NCBI GenBank assembly: GCA_903828785.1
Contig: CAIKNP010000010.1
Coordinates: 40,791-104,790 of the forward strand
Direction: 5' to 3'
Origin: an uncultured Actinomycetes bacterium
GTDB taxonomy: Bacteria > Actinomycetota > Acidimicrobiia > Acidimicrobiales > RAAP-2
DNA length: 64,000 nucleotides
The notes below the pieces were generated by a model. It had not been told where the DNA came from. It did no database searches and saw only the letters and a list, made by a program, of their open reading frames with translations. The position numbers and the translations under genes are program-made. Below, one piece after another: positions 48,029 to 58,238 of the stretch. Positions within the stretch are counted from its first letter, which is position 1, and each line of letters starts with the position of its first letter.

Positions 48029-48384
48029 TCACGCAGCGCGGTGGTCCTACTACCGGCGGCCACCGACGTGGCATCCTCGCCACTTCGCGGGCGGGTGAGA
48101 TCGCGCCAGGAGGCGCGACCAATTCGTCGGGCGTTACGTTCAATGAGCACGGCCGAGAGAAACATCAAAGTGACGCCGGCGAGCCCCAGCAGAATGCTCT
48201 GGGAGAAGAAGGCCACCAGCACGATGAGCCCGACGAGGAAACCGGCGGCCCCCCAACGCACTTGACGTAAGGAGTGCGAGTACACATTGGTCTCACGGAC
48301 ACTCTTCGCGAAGCGTGGATCCGCCTTCGAGAGCGACTCCTCAAGTTCCGCAAGTATTTGCTGTTCGTGTTCTGAGAGTGGCAC
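47995..48384 (-). CDS. DUF3040-like small membrane protein
   Basis: MPLSEHEQQILAELEESLSKADPRFAKSV followed by two TM helices. Confidence 0.82.
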   Translation of the reverse strand: MPLSEHEQQILAELEESLSKADPRFAKSVRETNVYSHSLRQVRWGAAGFLVGLIVLVAFFSQSILLGLAGVTLMFLSAVLIERNARRIGRASWRDLTRPRSGEDATSVAAGSRTTALREWLNRQRRRSQ

Positions 48385-48467
48385 CGCGGTCTCCTTTCCC
48401 TACGCTCATCGTACCTGCTCGAGCACTACTCGGTACGGAAAAACACCCCTACCGTCAGTCTCAGGCC

Positions 48468-50024
48468 CTACTGCGACAGTGATTCAGAGGGGGTGCTGGG
48501 GCTGTCGGTCGCGTGGTGAACACTAGACCGCAAAGTAACTTCGGGTAAGAAAAGTGACAAGACAAAAGCCAGCACCCCGACCGGCACGGCCCAGATGTAG
48601 ATGTACGAAATACTTTTAGCGAGAGCATCCACGAAGACGTGCAGCACTGGTGCCGGCAGCGATCGCAGTGTGCTCGGCGTCATCTTGCTGAAGGGCGGAA
48701 TGAGCCCGTTGTAATGCAGTGCGGTGAGGCCGGTCTTTAAGCGCACGGGGAATTCGTTCGAAAAGAGAGCCCCGAAAATTGCTGTTCCGAACGAGCCACC
48801 AATTGACCGGAAGAAATTCGAACCCGCAGTGGCCGCGCCGACCTCCTTCATATCCACGGCATTCTGCACCGCCGTTATGAGGATCTGCATGACTAGGCCA
48901 ATGCCGACACCGAGGATGAACATAAACACACCCGTCGCCAGCCCCGACGTCGTCACGGTGATCGTGCCTAGCAGGCCCAGTCCTAGCGTCATAACCGCGG
49001 TCCCCACGATGGGATAACGCCGGTACCGTCCGGTCTTCACCACCAGCTGCCCCGTCACGATTGAAGCGCCAAAGAGTCCGACCATCATTGGAAGCAGACG
49101 CAGTCCCGAGTTCGTCGGCGAAGCGCCGTGCACGTCTTGGAAGTACAGCGGCAGGAAGGTCAGCGCGCCAAACATAGCGAAACCGACCACGAAACCGATG
49201 GCCGCGGCGGAGGAATACACCCGGTTGGAAAAAAGCTTGAGGGAAAGGACGGGTTCTTCCGCCTTGTGTTCAACCCAGAGAAACACCGCCGTGAGCAGCA
49301 CACCGGAAAGCAGCAGAGCGATCGAAGGCCGTGACGCCCAGGCCCAGGATGATCCCCCCAAGGAGGTGAAGAGAACGAGCGCCGTCGACGCCAGGGTCAA
49401 CAACAAGATACCCGCGTAGTCGATGACGTGTTTGATCCGCTTCGCGGCGTTGGGGAGGGCAATGGCGGTCACCACGAGCGCAATGACGCCAAAGGGAATA
49501 TTGACGTAAAAAATCCACCGCCAACTCCAGTATTCGACGATGAAGCCACCGAGCAGTGGACCCAAGACCGTCGCCGCCCCAAAGACGGCACCGAAGAGAC
49601 CGGAGTAGCGACCGCGTTCACGCGGGGTCACGACGTCGGCAATGATGGCCTGCGCACCAACCATCAAACCTCCGCCACCCACACCTTGCAAGGCGCGAAA
49701 GAGGATGAGCGTGAGCATGCTGTGGGCGAGGCCACACAACATCGAGCCGACCAAGAAGAGGGCGATAGCCATCTGAAAATACATCTTGCGCCCGTGAAGA
49801 TCACCAAGTTTCCCCCATAGGGGGACCGAGACAGTCGAAGCCAACAAGTAGGAGACCACCACCCAACTCAAATGGCTCGAGCCGTGCAACTCACCCACAA
49901 TGGTGGGCAGGGCCGTCGACACAATGGTGTTGTCCAGGGCCGCGAGCAACATACCGAGCATTAGGGCGCTAAAGACCCAGTACAACTCTCGCTTGGGCAA
50001 GGAGCCGTCCACCAGTTCTTTCAT
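48468..50024 (-). CDS. MFS multidrug exporter, DHA2/EmrB family
   Basis: 518 aa; LGMLLAALDNTIVSTALPTIVGEL, GVGGGGLMVGAQAIIADVVTPRERGRYSGLFGAVFG. Confidence 0.88.
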   Translation of the reverse strand: MKELVDGSLPKRELYWVFSALMLGMLLAALDNTIVSTALPTIVGELHGSSHLSWVVVSYLLASTVSVPLWGKLGDLHGRKMYFQMAIALFLVGSMLCGLAHSMLTLILFRALQGVGGGGLMVGAQAIIADVVTPRERGRYSGLFGAVFGAATVLGPLLGGFIVEYWSWRWIFYVNIPFGVIALVVTAIALPNAAKRIKHVIDYAGILLLTLASTALVLFTSLGGSSWAWASRPSIALLLSGVLLTAVFLWVEHKAEEPVLSLKLFSNRVYSSAAAIGFVVGFAMFGALTFLPLYFQDVHGASPTNSGLRLLPMMVGLFGASIVTGQLVVKTGRYRRYPIVGTAVMTLGLGLLGTITVTTSGLATGVFMFILGVGIGLVMQILITAVQNAVDMKEVGAATAGSNFFRSIGGSFGTAIFGALFSNEFPVRLKTGLTALHYNGLIPPFSKMTPSTLRSLPAPVLHVFVDALAKSISYIYIWAVPVGVLAFVLSLFLPEVTLRSSVHHATDSPSTPSESLSQ

Positions 50025-50102
50025 CCGACCTCAATTCGTCATCGTTGACCACCCCTCAGCCTAATGAATGCCCTCGCCAAAGGATTCTCCTACAGTGAAT
50101 CC

Positions 50103-51227
50103 ATGGGTCAATCCCCCCGTCCGGTGAAAGGGCAGCATTCATCATGGCCGGCGGCGGCCCTTTGCGGTGGGGCCTTGCTCGCGCTGATATGGTCGGCCTG
50201 GTCCTGGACGAGCTACCACACCCTTACCTCAGCGGTCGTCTGGCACTGTTCATTGCGCAGCGCGACCAATAATGGACTACTCACCATCTTCTTCCTGGTA
50301 GTCGGGTGGGAGTTAGCGCACGACCTCACCCACGGCGTGCTGCGTCAGCGGACGAAGGCAATTGCTCCGACGCTGGCCGCGTTGGGTGGCATGGTGCTCA
50401 CGGCGCTGCTTTCACTGCTCATCGCATCGATGTTTCACGTCAGTGGCCTCCTTCAAGGCTGGGGGGTGTCCATGGCGACGGACGTCGCGTTCGTCATCGG
50501 CATGCTCGCTTTTTGTGGGAAACGCATTCCACACGAGTTGCGAATTTTCCTGCTCACCCTGGCAATCGCCGATGACTTGGGGTCGCTAATGGTGCTGGCG
50601 GTGTTCGCCCAGCACCACCCGAGGATCATCGGGCTGGTGCTCGCAGCGACGCTTGCGGGACTACTGACCTTGCTGCGCCGGCGACTACCTTGGTGGGGCT
50701 TTGCCTTGGGCGGAACGCTGCTTTGGGTGGCGCTCGCGTACGCCGGTACCGAACCGGCCCTCGCCGGATTGGTCGTCGGTCTTTGCATGATGGCCACACC
50801 CAACACCGTGAGAATGATGCACCGAGGTCATCGATGGAACGCCATGATCGTCCTGCCACTCTTCGCGTTCTGCTCCTGCGGCATCTGGTGGTCAGCCATT
50901 CGCCAAAACCCGGTAGTGAGTTTGTTCCTGGGAATCGTTGTGGTGCGCCTCGCGGGCAAGGTACTGGGAATTTGGGGCAGTGTGCAAATAGTCGGGCGAA
51001 TCAAACCCCTCTGGGCGACGACCTTGTCGTCCAGCCACGTGCTCGGGGCGAGTCTGCTCTGCGCCATGGGATTTACCGTCCCCCTGATCTTTGCCCAGAT
51101 TCGTTTTGGAATGACTCCGTCGTACTACGCCATTACCCTCGGTCTCCTGGTGGCTTCCGTCGTGGGTGGTGCTGCTGGCGTCGTCGTCCTTCGCCGTAGC
51201 GGTCGCCCACGAGGCGTAGGGGCGTGA
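50103..51227 (+). CDS. nhaA: Na+/H+ antiporter NhaA
   Basis: WGVSMATDVAFVIGMLAFCGKRIP, LAIADDLGSLMVLAVF; start set at ATG 50103, 6 nt after TACAGT. Confidence 0.92.
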   Translation: MGQSPRPVKGQHSSWPAAALCGGALLALIWSAWSWTSYHTLTSAVVWHCSLRSATNNGLLTIFFLVVGWELAHDLTHGVLRQRTKAIAPTLAALGGMVLTALLSLLIASMFHVSGLLQGWGVSMATDVAFVIGMLAFCGKRIPHELRIFLLTLAIADDLGSLMVLAVFAQHHPRIIGLVLAATLAGLLTLLRRRLPWWGFALGGTLLWVALAYAGTEPALAGLVVGLCMMATPNTVRMMHRGHRWNAMIVLPLFAFCSCGIWWSAIRQNPVVSLFLGIVVVRLAGKVLGIWGSVQIVGRIKPLWATTLSSSHVLGASLLCAMGFTVPLIFAQIRFGMTPSYYAITLGLLVASVVGGAAGVVVLRRSGRPRGVGA

Positions 51228-51295
51228 ATCTCGGGCTGGAGAGCTCAAAGACCATGCCGGCGTGGGATCACCCGCGCGACCTATCGTAGAAAACT

Positions 51296-51733
51296 ATGGG
51301 GAATCGCCAAACAACGACCGAGTCGGTCCTGAAGACACTGCGTACTGAAGGTAAACGCATAACGTCGGCGAAGCGATCGGTGGTCTCCTACATGGTGGAG
51401 CACAACACCCACCACAGCGCGGAGGAAATCACGCAGGCGGTGCAAGTGCTTGACCCGCGAATTTCCTCATCAACGGTCTACCGAATTCTCGAAGAATTAG
51501 AGCATTTTGGTTTCATCGAACACACCCACAGCAGCCGCGCCGCGGCGACCTACCATCTCATTGGCGACGATCACGGTCACGTGACCTGCGAGCGTTGTCA
51601 GGTGACCTTCGAAGTGCCCGATCAACTCTTCGACACTTTCGCCCGAGAACTGCTTGACTCCATAGGATTCGATCTCCATCGGCATCACGTGACCTTGTCG
51701 GGCCGTTGTCAAAAATGCCGCGTCGACGGCTAA
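51296..51733 (+). CDS. Fur-family transcriptional regulator
   Basis: HHSAEEITQAVQVLDPRISSSTVYRILEELEHFGFIEH, HVTCERC, GRCQKC. Confidence 0.9.
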   Translation: MGNRQTTTESVLKTLRTEGKRITSAKRSVVSYMVEHNTHHSAEEITQAVQVLDPRISSSTVYRILEELEHFGFIEHTHSSRAAATYHLIGDDHGHVTCERCQVTFEVPDQLFDTFARELLDSIGFDLHRHHVTLSGRCQKCRVDG

Positions 51734-51743
51734 GGTTGCCCCG

Positions 51744-52658
51744 ATGCTCAAAGTCGACCACCTGTCCAAGCAGTATCACGACACGCTGGCGATCAATGAC
51801 CTGGACTTTGAGGTCAAACCCGGAGTCGTCACGGGATTTTTGGGTCCTAACGGCTCGGGGAAATCAACCACGATGCGTGTCATCATGGGCTTGGACCGCC
51901 CCACCAAAGGACGCGCCACAATTAACGGCAAGGTATACGCCGATTTAGAGTCACCGCTGCGTGAAGTGGGTGCCCTGCTCGATGCCAAGTCACTCAATCC
52001 CCAGCGCAGCGCCCGTAATCATTTGCGCGCCCTCGCCGCGTCCAACAAAATCCCCTTCGCGCGCGTTGACGCCGTGCTGGAATTCGTGGGAATCGCTTCG
52101 GTCGCCAACAAAAAGGTCGGCGGCTTCTCGCTCGGCATGAGCCAACGTCTCGGTATTGCGGGCGCGCTTCTCGGCGACCCCGGAATCCTCCTGTTTGACG
52201 AGCCCGTCAATGGGCTCGATCCCGAGGGCATCCGCTGGATTCGAGAATTCTTCCGTTCACTGGCCAGCGAGGGACGGACCGTTTTCGTGAGTTCGCACCT
52301 CATGAGTGAAATGGCCGTGAGTGCCGACCAAATCATCGTCATTGGGCGTGGTCGTTTCATCACCGCTGGTTCGGTCGACGAGTTGACCGCCTCCGCCACG
52401 GGGACGGTACTGGTCCGGTCCAACTCCTCCGATCGACTGCGCTCGCTGCTCACCGCAGCCCGTCAGGTCGAGGTGCTGAACGATGACGCCTTGAGCGTGA
52501 CGGGCCTGAGCTGCGAGGCTATCGGTGAATTGGCTTTCGCTAACGGTATTGCCCTCCACGAGCTCACCCCGCAACGCGCCTCCTTGGAGGAAGTGTTCAT
52601 GGACCTCACGGCCGATTCAGTCGAATACGGTCATCACAACCCGGAGCTCGCCTCGTGA
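51744..52658 (+). CDS. ABC transporter ATP-binding protein
   Basis: LGPNGSGKSTTMRVIMGL, FSLGMSQRLGIAGALLGDPGILLFDEPVNGLDPEG. Confidence 0.92.
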   Translation: MLKVDHLSKQYHDTLAINDLDFEVKPGVVTGFLGPNGSGKSTTMRVIMGLDRPTKGRATINGKVYADLESPLREVGALLDAKSLNPQRSARNHLRALAASNKIPFARVDAVLEFVGIASVANKKVGGFSLGMSQRLGIAGALLGDPGILLFDEPVNGLDPEGIRWIREFFRSLASEGRTVFVSSHLMSEMAVSADQIIVIGRGRFITAGSVDELTASATGTVLVRSNSSDRLRSLLTAARQVEVLNDDALSVTGLSCEAIGELAFANGIALHELTPQRASLEEVFMDLTADSVEYGHHNPELAS

Positions 52659-53437
52659 ACCCAACTCTCTGGTCCACCATTCACTCGGAATGGATTAAAT
52701 TTCGCACCGTGCGGTCAACGGTCACCGGACTCGCCACCCTGATTGTTCTCACCTTGGGCATAGGTGTCATTATCTGCCTGGCGATCAAGGCGCACTGGGG
52801 TGACCCGGGGAGCCACTTTGATCACCTGCTCTTTGACCCCACCTCCGTTTCGCTCGGCGGGCTCTTCCTAGCGCAGTTCGCCGCCGGTGCCGTAGGGATC
52901 ATCACGATTACGTCGGAGTACAACACTGGTTCGATTCGCACCACACTTTCGGCGGTCCCCCACCGAGCCCGACTCGTCGTGGCCAAGACCGTGGTGCTCT
53001 TTGCCTCCCTCACCGTCATCGGCGAGGTTGTCGTTTTTGCGGCGTTCACCATTGGCCAAGCTATTTTTCGCGGAACGGTTCCGACGGCTTCCTTTAACCA
53101 AGCGGGCGTATTGCGGGCCGTGCTCATGGCGGGTTTGTACGTGGCCCTTTTAACCGTCCTGGGTTTGGGCATCGGTCTGATACTTCGCACCACGGCCTTC
53201 AGCATCATCGTCTTCACGACCTTGCTTTTAATTCTGCCCATCATTGTCAATTTCTTGCCCAGCAGTTTGAAAGACGGCATTAACAAGTTTCTCCCGGCCA
53301 ACTTAGGTTCGGCGATGTACGCTCCTCTGCCCACCGCCCAGAACTTCTCCTGGGGCGTAGCCACGCTGGTTCTTCTCTCCTACGTTGCCGTCGTGATCGT
53401 GGTGGGTACCGTTTTGATGCAGCGACGCGACGCGTAG
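52655..53437 (+). CDS. ABC transporter permease
   Basis: 260 aa, six TM segments, 4-nt overlap with ATPase gene; ITSEYNTGSIRTTLSAVPHRARLVVAK. Confidence 0.88.
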   Translation: MNPTLWSTIHSEWIKFRTVRSTVTGLATLIVLTLGIGVIICLAIKAHWGDPGSHFDHLLFDPTSVSLGGLFLAQFAAGAVGIITITSEYNTGSIRTTLSAVPHRARLVVAKTVVLFASLTVIGEVVVFAAFTIGQAIFRGTVPTASFNQAGVLRAVLMAGLYVALLTVLGLGIGLILRTTAFSIIVFTTLLLILPIIVNFLPSSLKDGINKFLPANLGSAMYAPLPTAQNFSWGVATLVLLSYVAVVIVVGTVLMQRRDA

Positions 53438-53561
53438 TTCACCGTTTTTGACGGGCTAGGGAAAATAGTTACTGCCAAGTTACCCTTGCTGCCTTGCGGT
53501 CTCGCTAACACGAGTGGCGGGGGCCATAGAAAATCGGCCACCTGTGGCATAATTGAGGACC

Positions 53562-55397
53562 ATGATTGACAAGCCCGAGAATGGCGCAACGCCCCTCGAT
53601 CCCCTCGACGCCCAGTTCTACGGCGAAGGTATCCCCGTTGGCCTCCCCACCTTCGTTCCGAAGATTGGGGCCCACCTGCACAACCGGCGCAAGGTCAACA
53701 GTCCGCAGGAATTGCTGGACTTGCAAGAGTTGGTCCACTTCAAGTCTTCCCAGCAGGCGTGGTCCATTCGCAAGGACCTCATCGGCCTGATTCGCCGCGG
53801 TTCAGCCGGCGAGAAGGACGAGAGCTACCTGGACAAACTGCGTCGCGAAACCAAGCGAGGCAAGGCCGAATCTTCCACCTACGGCCTGGCCACCATCGGC
53901 GACCACCCCATCGTGCTCTACGCCATGAACTGGGACTTTTTCGCGGGATCCCTGGGGGTGGTTTCGGGTGAGGCCTTCCAGGCGGCCGCCGACCTCGCGA
54001 TTTCCAAGAACCTACCCTTCGTGAGCGTCTACGTGTCGTCGGGCGTGCGCCAACACGAAAACTTCGCGGGACTCACCCAAATGACGCGCATGGTCGAAGC
54101 TATTCGTCATTACAAGGAGAAGGTGCAACTCCCCCAGGTCGCTATTTTGCTCGGCAACGTCTGGGGTGGCGTTTCCGCGTCGGCCGTCCCCAACGCCGAC
54201 CTCATCTTGGCCACGTCGGGCACCGACTACGGCTTCGCCGGTCCCAACGTTATTGAAGCCTTCGAAGGTCTGAGCGTACCCGCCGGCTCCCAGAGCGCCG
54301 AAGCCAATTTGCTGGATCGCAATATCGACGTGGTACTGCGTGACGTGCCCGCGCTCGTGCGCTACCTAGGCGACATTCTCGGAGCGACGGCGCGTCCCGA
54401 AAAATCCGCACAGCTCAGCAGCGCGACCAAACCCACCCTGCGAAACGTTGCTGGACCCGACACCCGTCGCACCTTCGATTTTGGAAGCGTCGGGATTCAC
54501 GGCCCCGATTTTGCCGTGGACCCCGAGGCCGAGTTTGTTCGACCCAGCGCCACGCGCACGCCTTCGCCCGACCCCGACGACGCGCTCGTGGAGCGCTACC
54601 AGGACTTAATGACCGACGCCAACCGCATCGACCTCGAATTCATTGCCCGCTACGCCTTCACCGAGACCCTCGCTCTCTACAACTACGTGGCCGAAACGAA
54701 CTTCAAGCGCTACCCCGCCGTCGTGGGCGCCATCGCCAAAATCGGGGCGCAGCCCTTCGTGGTGGTAGGCACCCAACCTTCGTATCAGCGCATCGGTGAC
54801 ACCGTGGTCAAGCGTCCATCCAACCCCGGCCCCGAGGACTTCGACTACATGCAGCGCGTCTTGGAAATGGGTGAGCGCCTCGGGCTGCCAGCCCTCTTCA
54901 TCACCGACACCCTGGGGGCGCGACCCACGCTGGAGAGCGAGCGACGTGGTCAATCGCGCGCCATTGCCAAAGCTATTTTGAAGGGCATTGACTACTCCCA
55001 ACCCGTCATTACGGTCGTGGCGGGCGCGCTGGGCTCCGGTGGTGGTCTCGCCACGACGCCGCTGGCCGACCACGTCATCATGCTCGAAAAGGCCATGGCC
55101 TTCGTCGCCGAACCTCGTTCCGCCGCTTCCATCCTCTACAAGACCGCGACACCCACCCACGAACAGGTCAAGGTGACGGTCTCGACGATGCGCTCCACCG
55201 CGGCTGACCAACTCGACCTCGGCCTCGTCGACGAAGTGGTAGCGGAGGACGCGAATCCCTTCGTCACCGCCGAGTCACTGCACGCCAGCATCCTTAAGGC
55301 CTACGTGGAGCTCGCGGCGATGCCCAACAAGAAGTTGCGTCAGCGCCGCGCTGACCGCATCCGCGGCCTGCGAGCCTTCGACCTCGTCAAGCACTAG
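53562..55397 (+). CDS. Fused acyl-CoA carboxylase carboxyltransferase (AccD-like plus AccA-like halves)
   Basis: 611 aa; VVSGEAFQAAADLAISKNLPFVSVYVSSGVRQHE, ILLGNVWGGVSASAVPNADLILA; second half GALGSGGGLATTPLADHVIMLEKAMAFVAEPRSAASILYK. Confidence 0.8.
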   Translation: MIDKPENGATPLDPLDAQFYGEGIPVGLPTFVPKIGAHLHNRRKVNSPQELLDLQELVHFKSSQQAWSIRKDLIGLIRRGSAGEKDESYLDKLRRETKRGKAESSTYGLATIGDHPIVLYAMNWDFFAGSLGVVSGEAFQAAADLAISKNLPFVSVYVSSGVRQHENFAGLTQMTRMVEAIRHYKEKVQLPQVAILLGNVWGGVSASAVPNADLILATSGTDYGFAGPNVIEAFEGLSVPAGSQSAEANLLDRNIDVVLRDVPALVRYLGDILGATARPEKSAQLSSATKPTLRNVAGPDTRRTFDFGSVGIHGPDFAVDPEAEFVRPSATRTPSPDPDDALVERYQDLMTDANRIDLEFIARYAFTETLALYNYVAETNFKRYPAVVGAIAKIGAQPFVVVGTQPSYQRIGDTVVKRPSNPGPEDFDYMQRVLEMGERLGLPALFITDTLGARPTLESERRGQSRAIAKAILKGIDYSQPVITVVAGALGSGGGLATTPLADHVIMLEKAMAFVAEPRSAASILYKTATPTHEQVKVTVSTMRSTAADQLDLGLVDEVVAEDANPFVTAESLHASILKAYVELAAMPNKKLRQRRADRIRGLRAFDLVKH

Positions 55398-56553
55398 GTC
55401 CGAGTAACTCGGCCGAGTCCTGACCTAGTTCACGGGGACCACGGCGTATTACTGGCCGCTTCCCATCAATGCGCAGCGGCGAACGCATGCTGCGCACGCG
55501 GCCCCCCGGTACGTCCATCAGTCCCACGAAGTCACCCTCGCGTATCGTCGACTGAGCGAAGGCTTCGTCCACCGCCAAAATTGGGGCACAGGGAATGCCG
55601 GCTTCACTAAGGCGTTGCGCCCACTCCTCCTTCGTCTGGGTGGCGAAGCAGCGGTTCAAGGTGATCAGAAGGTTCTCCCGGTCTGCCACCCGCTCGGTGT
55701 TGCTCCCCCACTGGGCCGCGGCGACAAGCAGCGTCTCGTCCCCAATCACGTCGATCAGCCGGGCGAATTGCGCATCAGTGCCCACCGCCACCATGAGCTG
55801 GCCATCACTCGCGGTGAGGGGGCCGTAGGGGACGATACTGGGGTGTTCGTTACCTCGGCGAGTGGGGACGACATCAGCGGCCAGGTAGCCCTGGGCCTGA
55901 TTTACCAACGCCGACATCGTCGACTCGAGCAGCGATGCTTCGAAGTGCCGGCCCGGTCGGCCGACTTGACGGGCCAGCAAGCCCGAGAGGAGCCCGATAG
56001 TGGCGTAGAGTCCGGTCACGACGTCGGCAATGGGTGCCCCCACCTTGGTGGGCGGTCCCTGGGCTTCCCCGGTCACGCTCATAATGCCCGAACGCGCCTG
56101 GGCTAGGACGTCGAAGGAGGGCTCGAGTGCCAGGGGCTGATCGGACGAGGCCCCCGTAACGCTGACCCACACGAGATCGGGATTAACCGCGCGCAACTCG
56201 GCAATATTCAGCGAGCGGTACTGACTGGGCAGGAAGTTTTCTATCACCGCGTCAGCTTGACCCAAGAGCTCCATAATGGCGGCCCGGTCGCGGGGATTGG
56301 TGAGGTCGGCGACCACGTTACGACGATGACGGTTCACACTTAGGTAGTAGGTAGAAAGGCCGTCGTAGGTCGGCGGCGCCATGGAACGCACCGGATCCCC
56401 GGCGGGACTCTCGACCTTTATGACGTCCGCGCCCAAGTCGCCAGCCACCATGCCGACCAGTGGACCCGCCACGACCCGAGCAAAATCGAGGATGCGAATA
56501 CCCTCGAGCGGCAAGCCCGTGTCCTGATTGCTCTCATCAATGTTCCACCGCAT
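55387..56553 (-). CDS. CaiB/BaiF-type (class III) CoA-transferase
   Basis: LPLEGIRILDFARVVAGPLVGMVAGDLGADVIKVESPAGDPVRSMAPP; TAGGGT-N6-ATG. Confidence 0.9.
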   Translation of the reverse strand: MRWNIDESNQDTGLPLEGIRILDFARVVAGPLVGMVAGDLGADVIKVESPAGDPVRSMAPPTYDGLSTYYLSVNRHRRNVVADLTNPRDRAAIMELLGQADAVIENFLPSQYRSLNIAELRAVNPDLVWVSVTGASSDQPLALEPSFDVLAQARSGIMSVTGEAQGPPTKVGAPIADVVTGLYATIGLLSGLLARQVGRPGRHFEASLLESTMSALVNQAQGYLAADVVPTRRGNEHPSIVPYGPLTASDGQLMVAVGTDAQFARLIDVIGDETLLVAAAQWGSNTERVADRENLLITLNRCFATQTKEEWAQRLSEAGIPCAPILAVDEAFAQSTIREGDFVGLMDVPGGRVRSMRSPLRIDGKRPVIRRGPRELGQDSAELLGPSA

Positions 56554-56594
56554 TCTTCCACCCTAGAAGGTGGAGCGCGTCTGGGTTGGTCGCC

Positions 56595-58142
56595 TTAGCG
56601 AGACCGTGCCGGCAGCAAAAGAAAAACTGCCAGCCCAGCCCCGAGAGTCATAATCGAGACCACTCGACAGGTATCTTCAAAGCCGTGCATGAAGGCCGCG
56701 ACGATGGCCGGGTGCAGTGCGCGCACCCGCGCGGGACCGAGGGCCGCGAAGGCTCGAAGCATTGAAGCCTGCGCCTCAGCAATGCGTCCGGGGGCGACTC
56801 CCGCCGAACGCAAAACACCCGCGATCTGCGTCGAGAACACGGTGGAGAACACGGATCCGACCACGGCCACCCCGAAGGTACCGCCCAATTCACGCGTCGT
56901 TTCGTTCACCGCCGCCCCCACCCCCACTTGACCGGGTCGCACGGTACCCATAATGGTCGCAGTAGCGGGCGAGGATATGCAGGCAAATCCCAGGGCCAAC
57001 AACATCATGCTCAACACCACCGAGCCTAAGTAGGGCGAGTTGGCGGAGAGCGCCGACACCCAGAACAAGGCACAGCCCATTGTGACCAGTCCAAACGACA
57101 CCACCCAACGAGCACCGATGCGGGCTTCGACTTTGGTGGCCACGGGAGCCGCCAGGGCGGTGACTACCGCAAAGGGCAGGGTGTGGACCCCCGCCGAAAA
57201 GGGCGTGTAACCCCGAATGAACTGGAAGTACTGCGTGACGACGAAAATAAAGCCGAAGAGGCAGAAAAAGCCTACGAAAATAGCGATCGCCGACCCCGAA
57301 AAACGACGATTCGAAAAAACGTGGACGTCAAGAATGGGGTGTGGATGACCTCGTTCGAAGCGAATGAAGACCGTGAGCAGCGCCACGCTCGCCGCCAGCA
57401 CCAGCACCGTGGAGCGAGCGTGCCAACCCCAGGTCGGACCTTCGATGATGCCCCAGGTGAGCGAACTAACCCCCAGCACACCGAGTAGAAGTCCCCGAGC
57501 GTCGAGCGACCCTACGTCGGGGGATCGGGACTCGGTCACGAGCACAAGGCTCGCGCCTACGGCCACCAGACCGATGGGCACGCTGACGAGAAAGATTGAA
57601 CCGTACCAGAAGTGATCGAGTAAGTAGCCCCCCACCAGGGGGCCCGTGGCGATAGCCACCCCCACCGTCGCACCCCAAACACCAAAGGCGGTCGCTCGCT
57701 CGCGAGAATCGACGAAAGTGGCGTTGAGAATGGACAGAGTCGCCGGGAAAATGAACGCGGCGCTCGCACCCATGGCGGCGCGCGCGAGGAGGAGCGCCAG
57801 TACGGAATGACTCTCGGCGGCGGCCAGCGAGAATAAGGAAAAGGCGACGAGACCCAGCTGCATAACTCGACGACGACCAAAACGATCGGCGAGCTCCCCG
57901 CCGGCCAGTAGCAGACCAGCGAAGGGCAGGGTGTAGGCATCAACAATCCACTGCAACGTGGCGTTGGACGCCGCGAGGCGAGCGGCCAGAGTGGGCAGGG
58001 CCACGTTGACGATGGTGTTATCCACCACCACCAAGAAGACGGCCAAACAAAGGGCGGCGAGGACGAACCAGGAACTACGCGATGATGCCGGCATGGTCAA
58101 GGGGGGAGGTGAACATGGTCTAACTATAGAAAGAAAGCCCAC
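56595..58142 (-). CDS. MFS exporter, DHA2 family (start 58142 GTG or 58094 ATG)
   Basis: LAVFLVVVDNTIVNVALPTLAARL, FAGLLLAGGELADRFGRRRVMQLG. Confidence 0.87.
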   Translation of the reverse strand: MGFLSIVRPCSPPPLTMPASSRSSWFVLAALCLAVFLVVVDNTIVNVALPTLAARLAASNATLQWIVDAYTLPFAGLLLAGGELADRFGRRRVMQLGLVAFSLFSLAAAESHSVLALLLARAAMGASAAFIFPATLSILNATFVDSRERATAFGVWGATVGVAIATGPLVGGYLLDHFWYGSIFLVSVPIGLVAVGASLVLVTESRSPDVGSLDARGLLLGVLGVSSLTWGIIEGPTWGWHARSTVLVLAASVALLTVFIRFERGHPHPILDVHVFSNRRFSGSAIAIFVGFFCLFGFIFVVTQYFQFIRGYTPFSAGVHTLPFAVVTALAAPVATKVEARIGARWVVSFGLVTMGCALFWVSALSANSPYLGSVVLSMMLLALGFACISSPATATIMGTVRPGQVGVGAAVNETTRELGGTFGVAVVGSVFSTVFSTQIAGVLRSAGVAPGRIAEAQASMLRAFAALGPARVRALHPAIVAAFMHGFEDTCRVVSIMTLGAGLAVFLLLPARSR

Positions 58143-58238
58143 GGCTGGTGAGCATAGTTAGCGTCACGGCGTCGCTTCGAATGGCTCAGTGCGTAGGGAG
58201 TGTCGCAACCGCGGCCGTGCGGCGCGGCGGCTTCGTCG

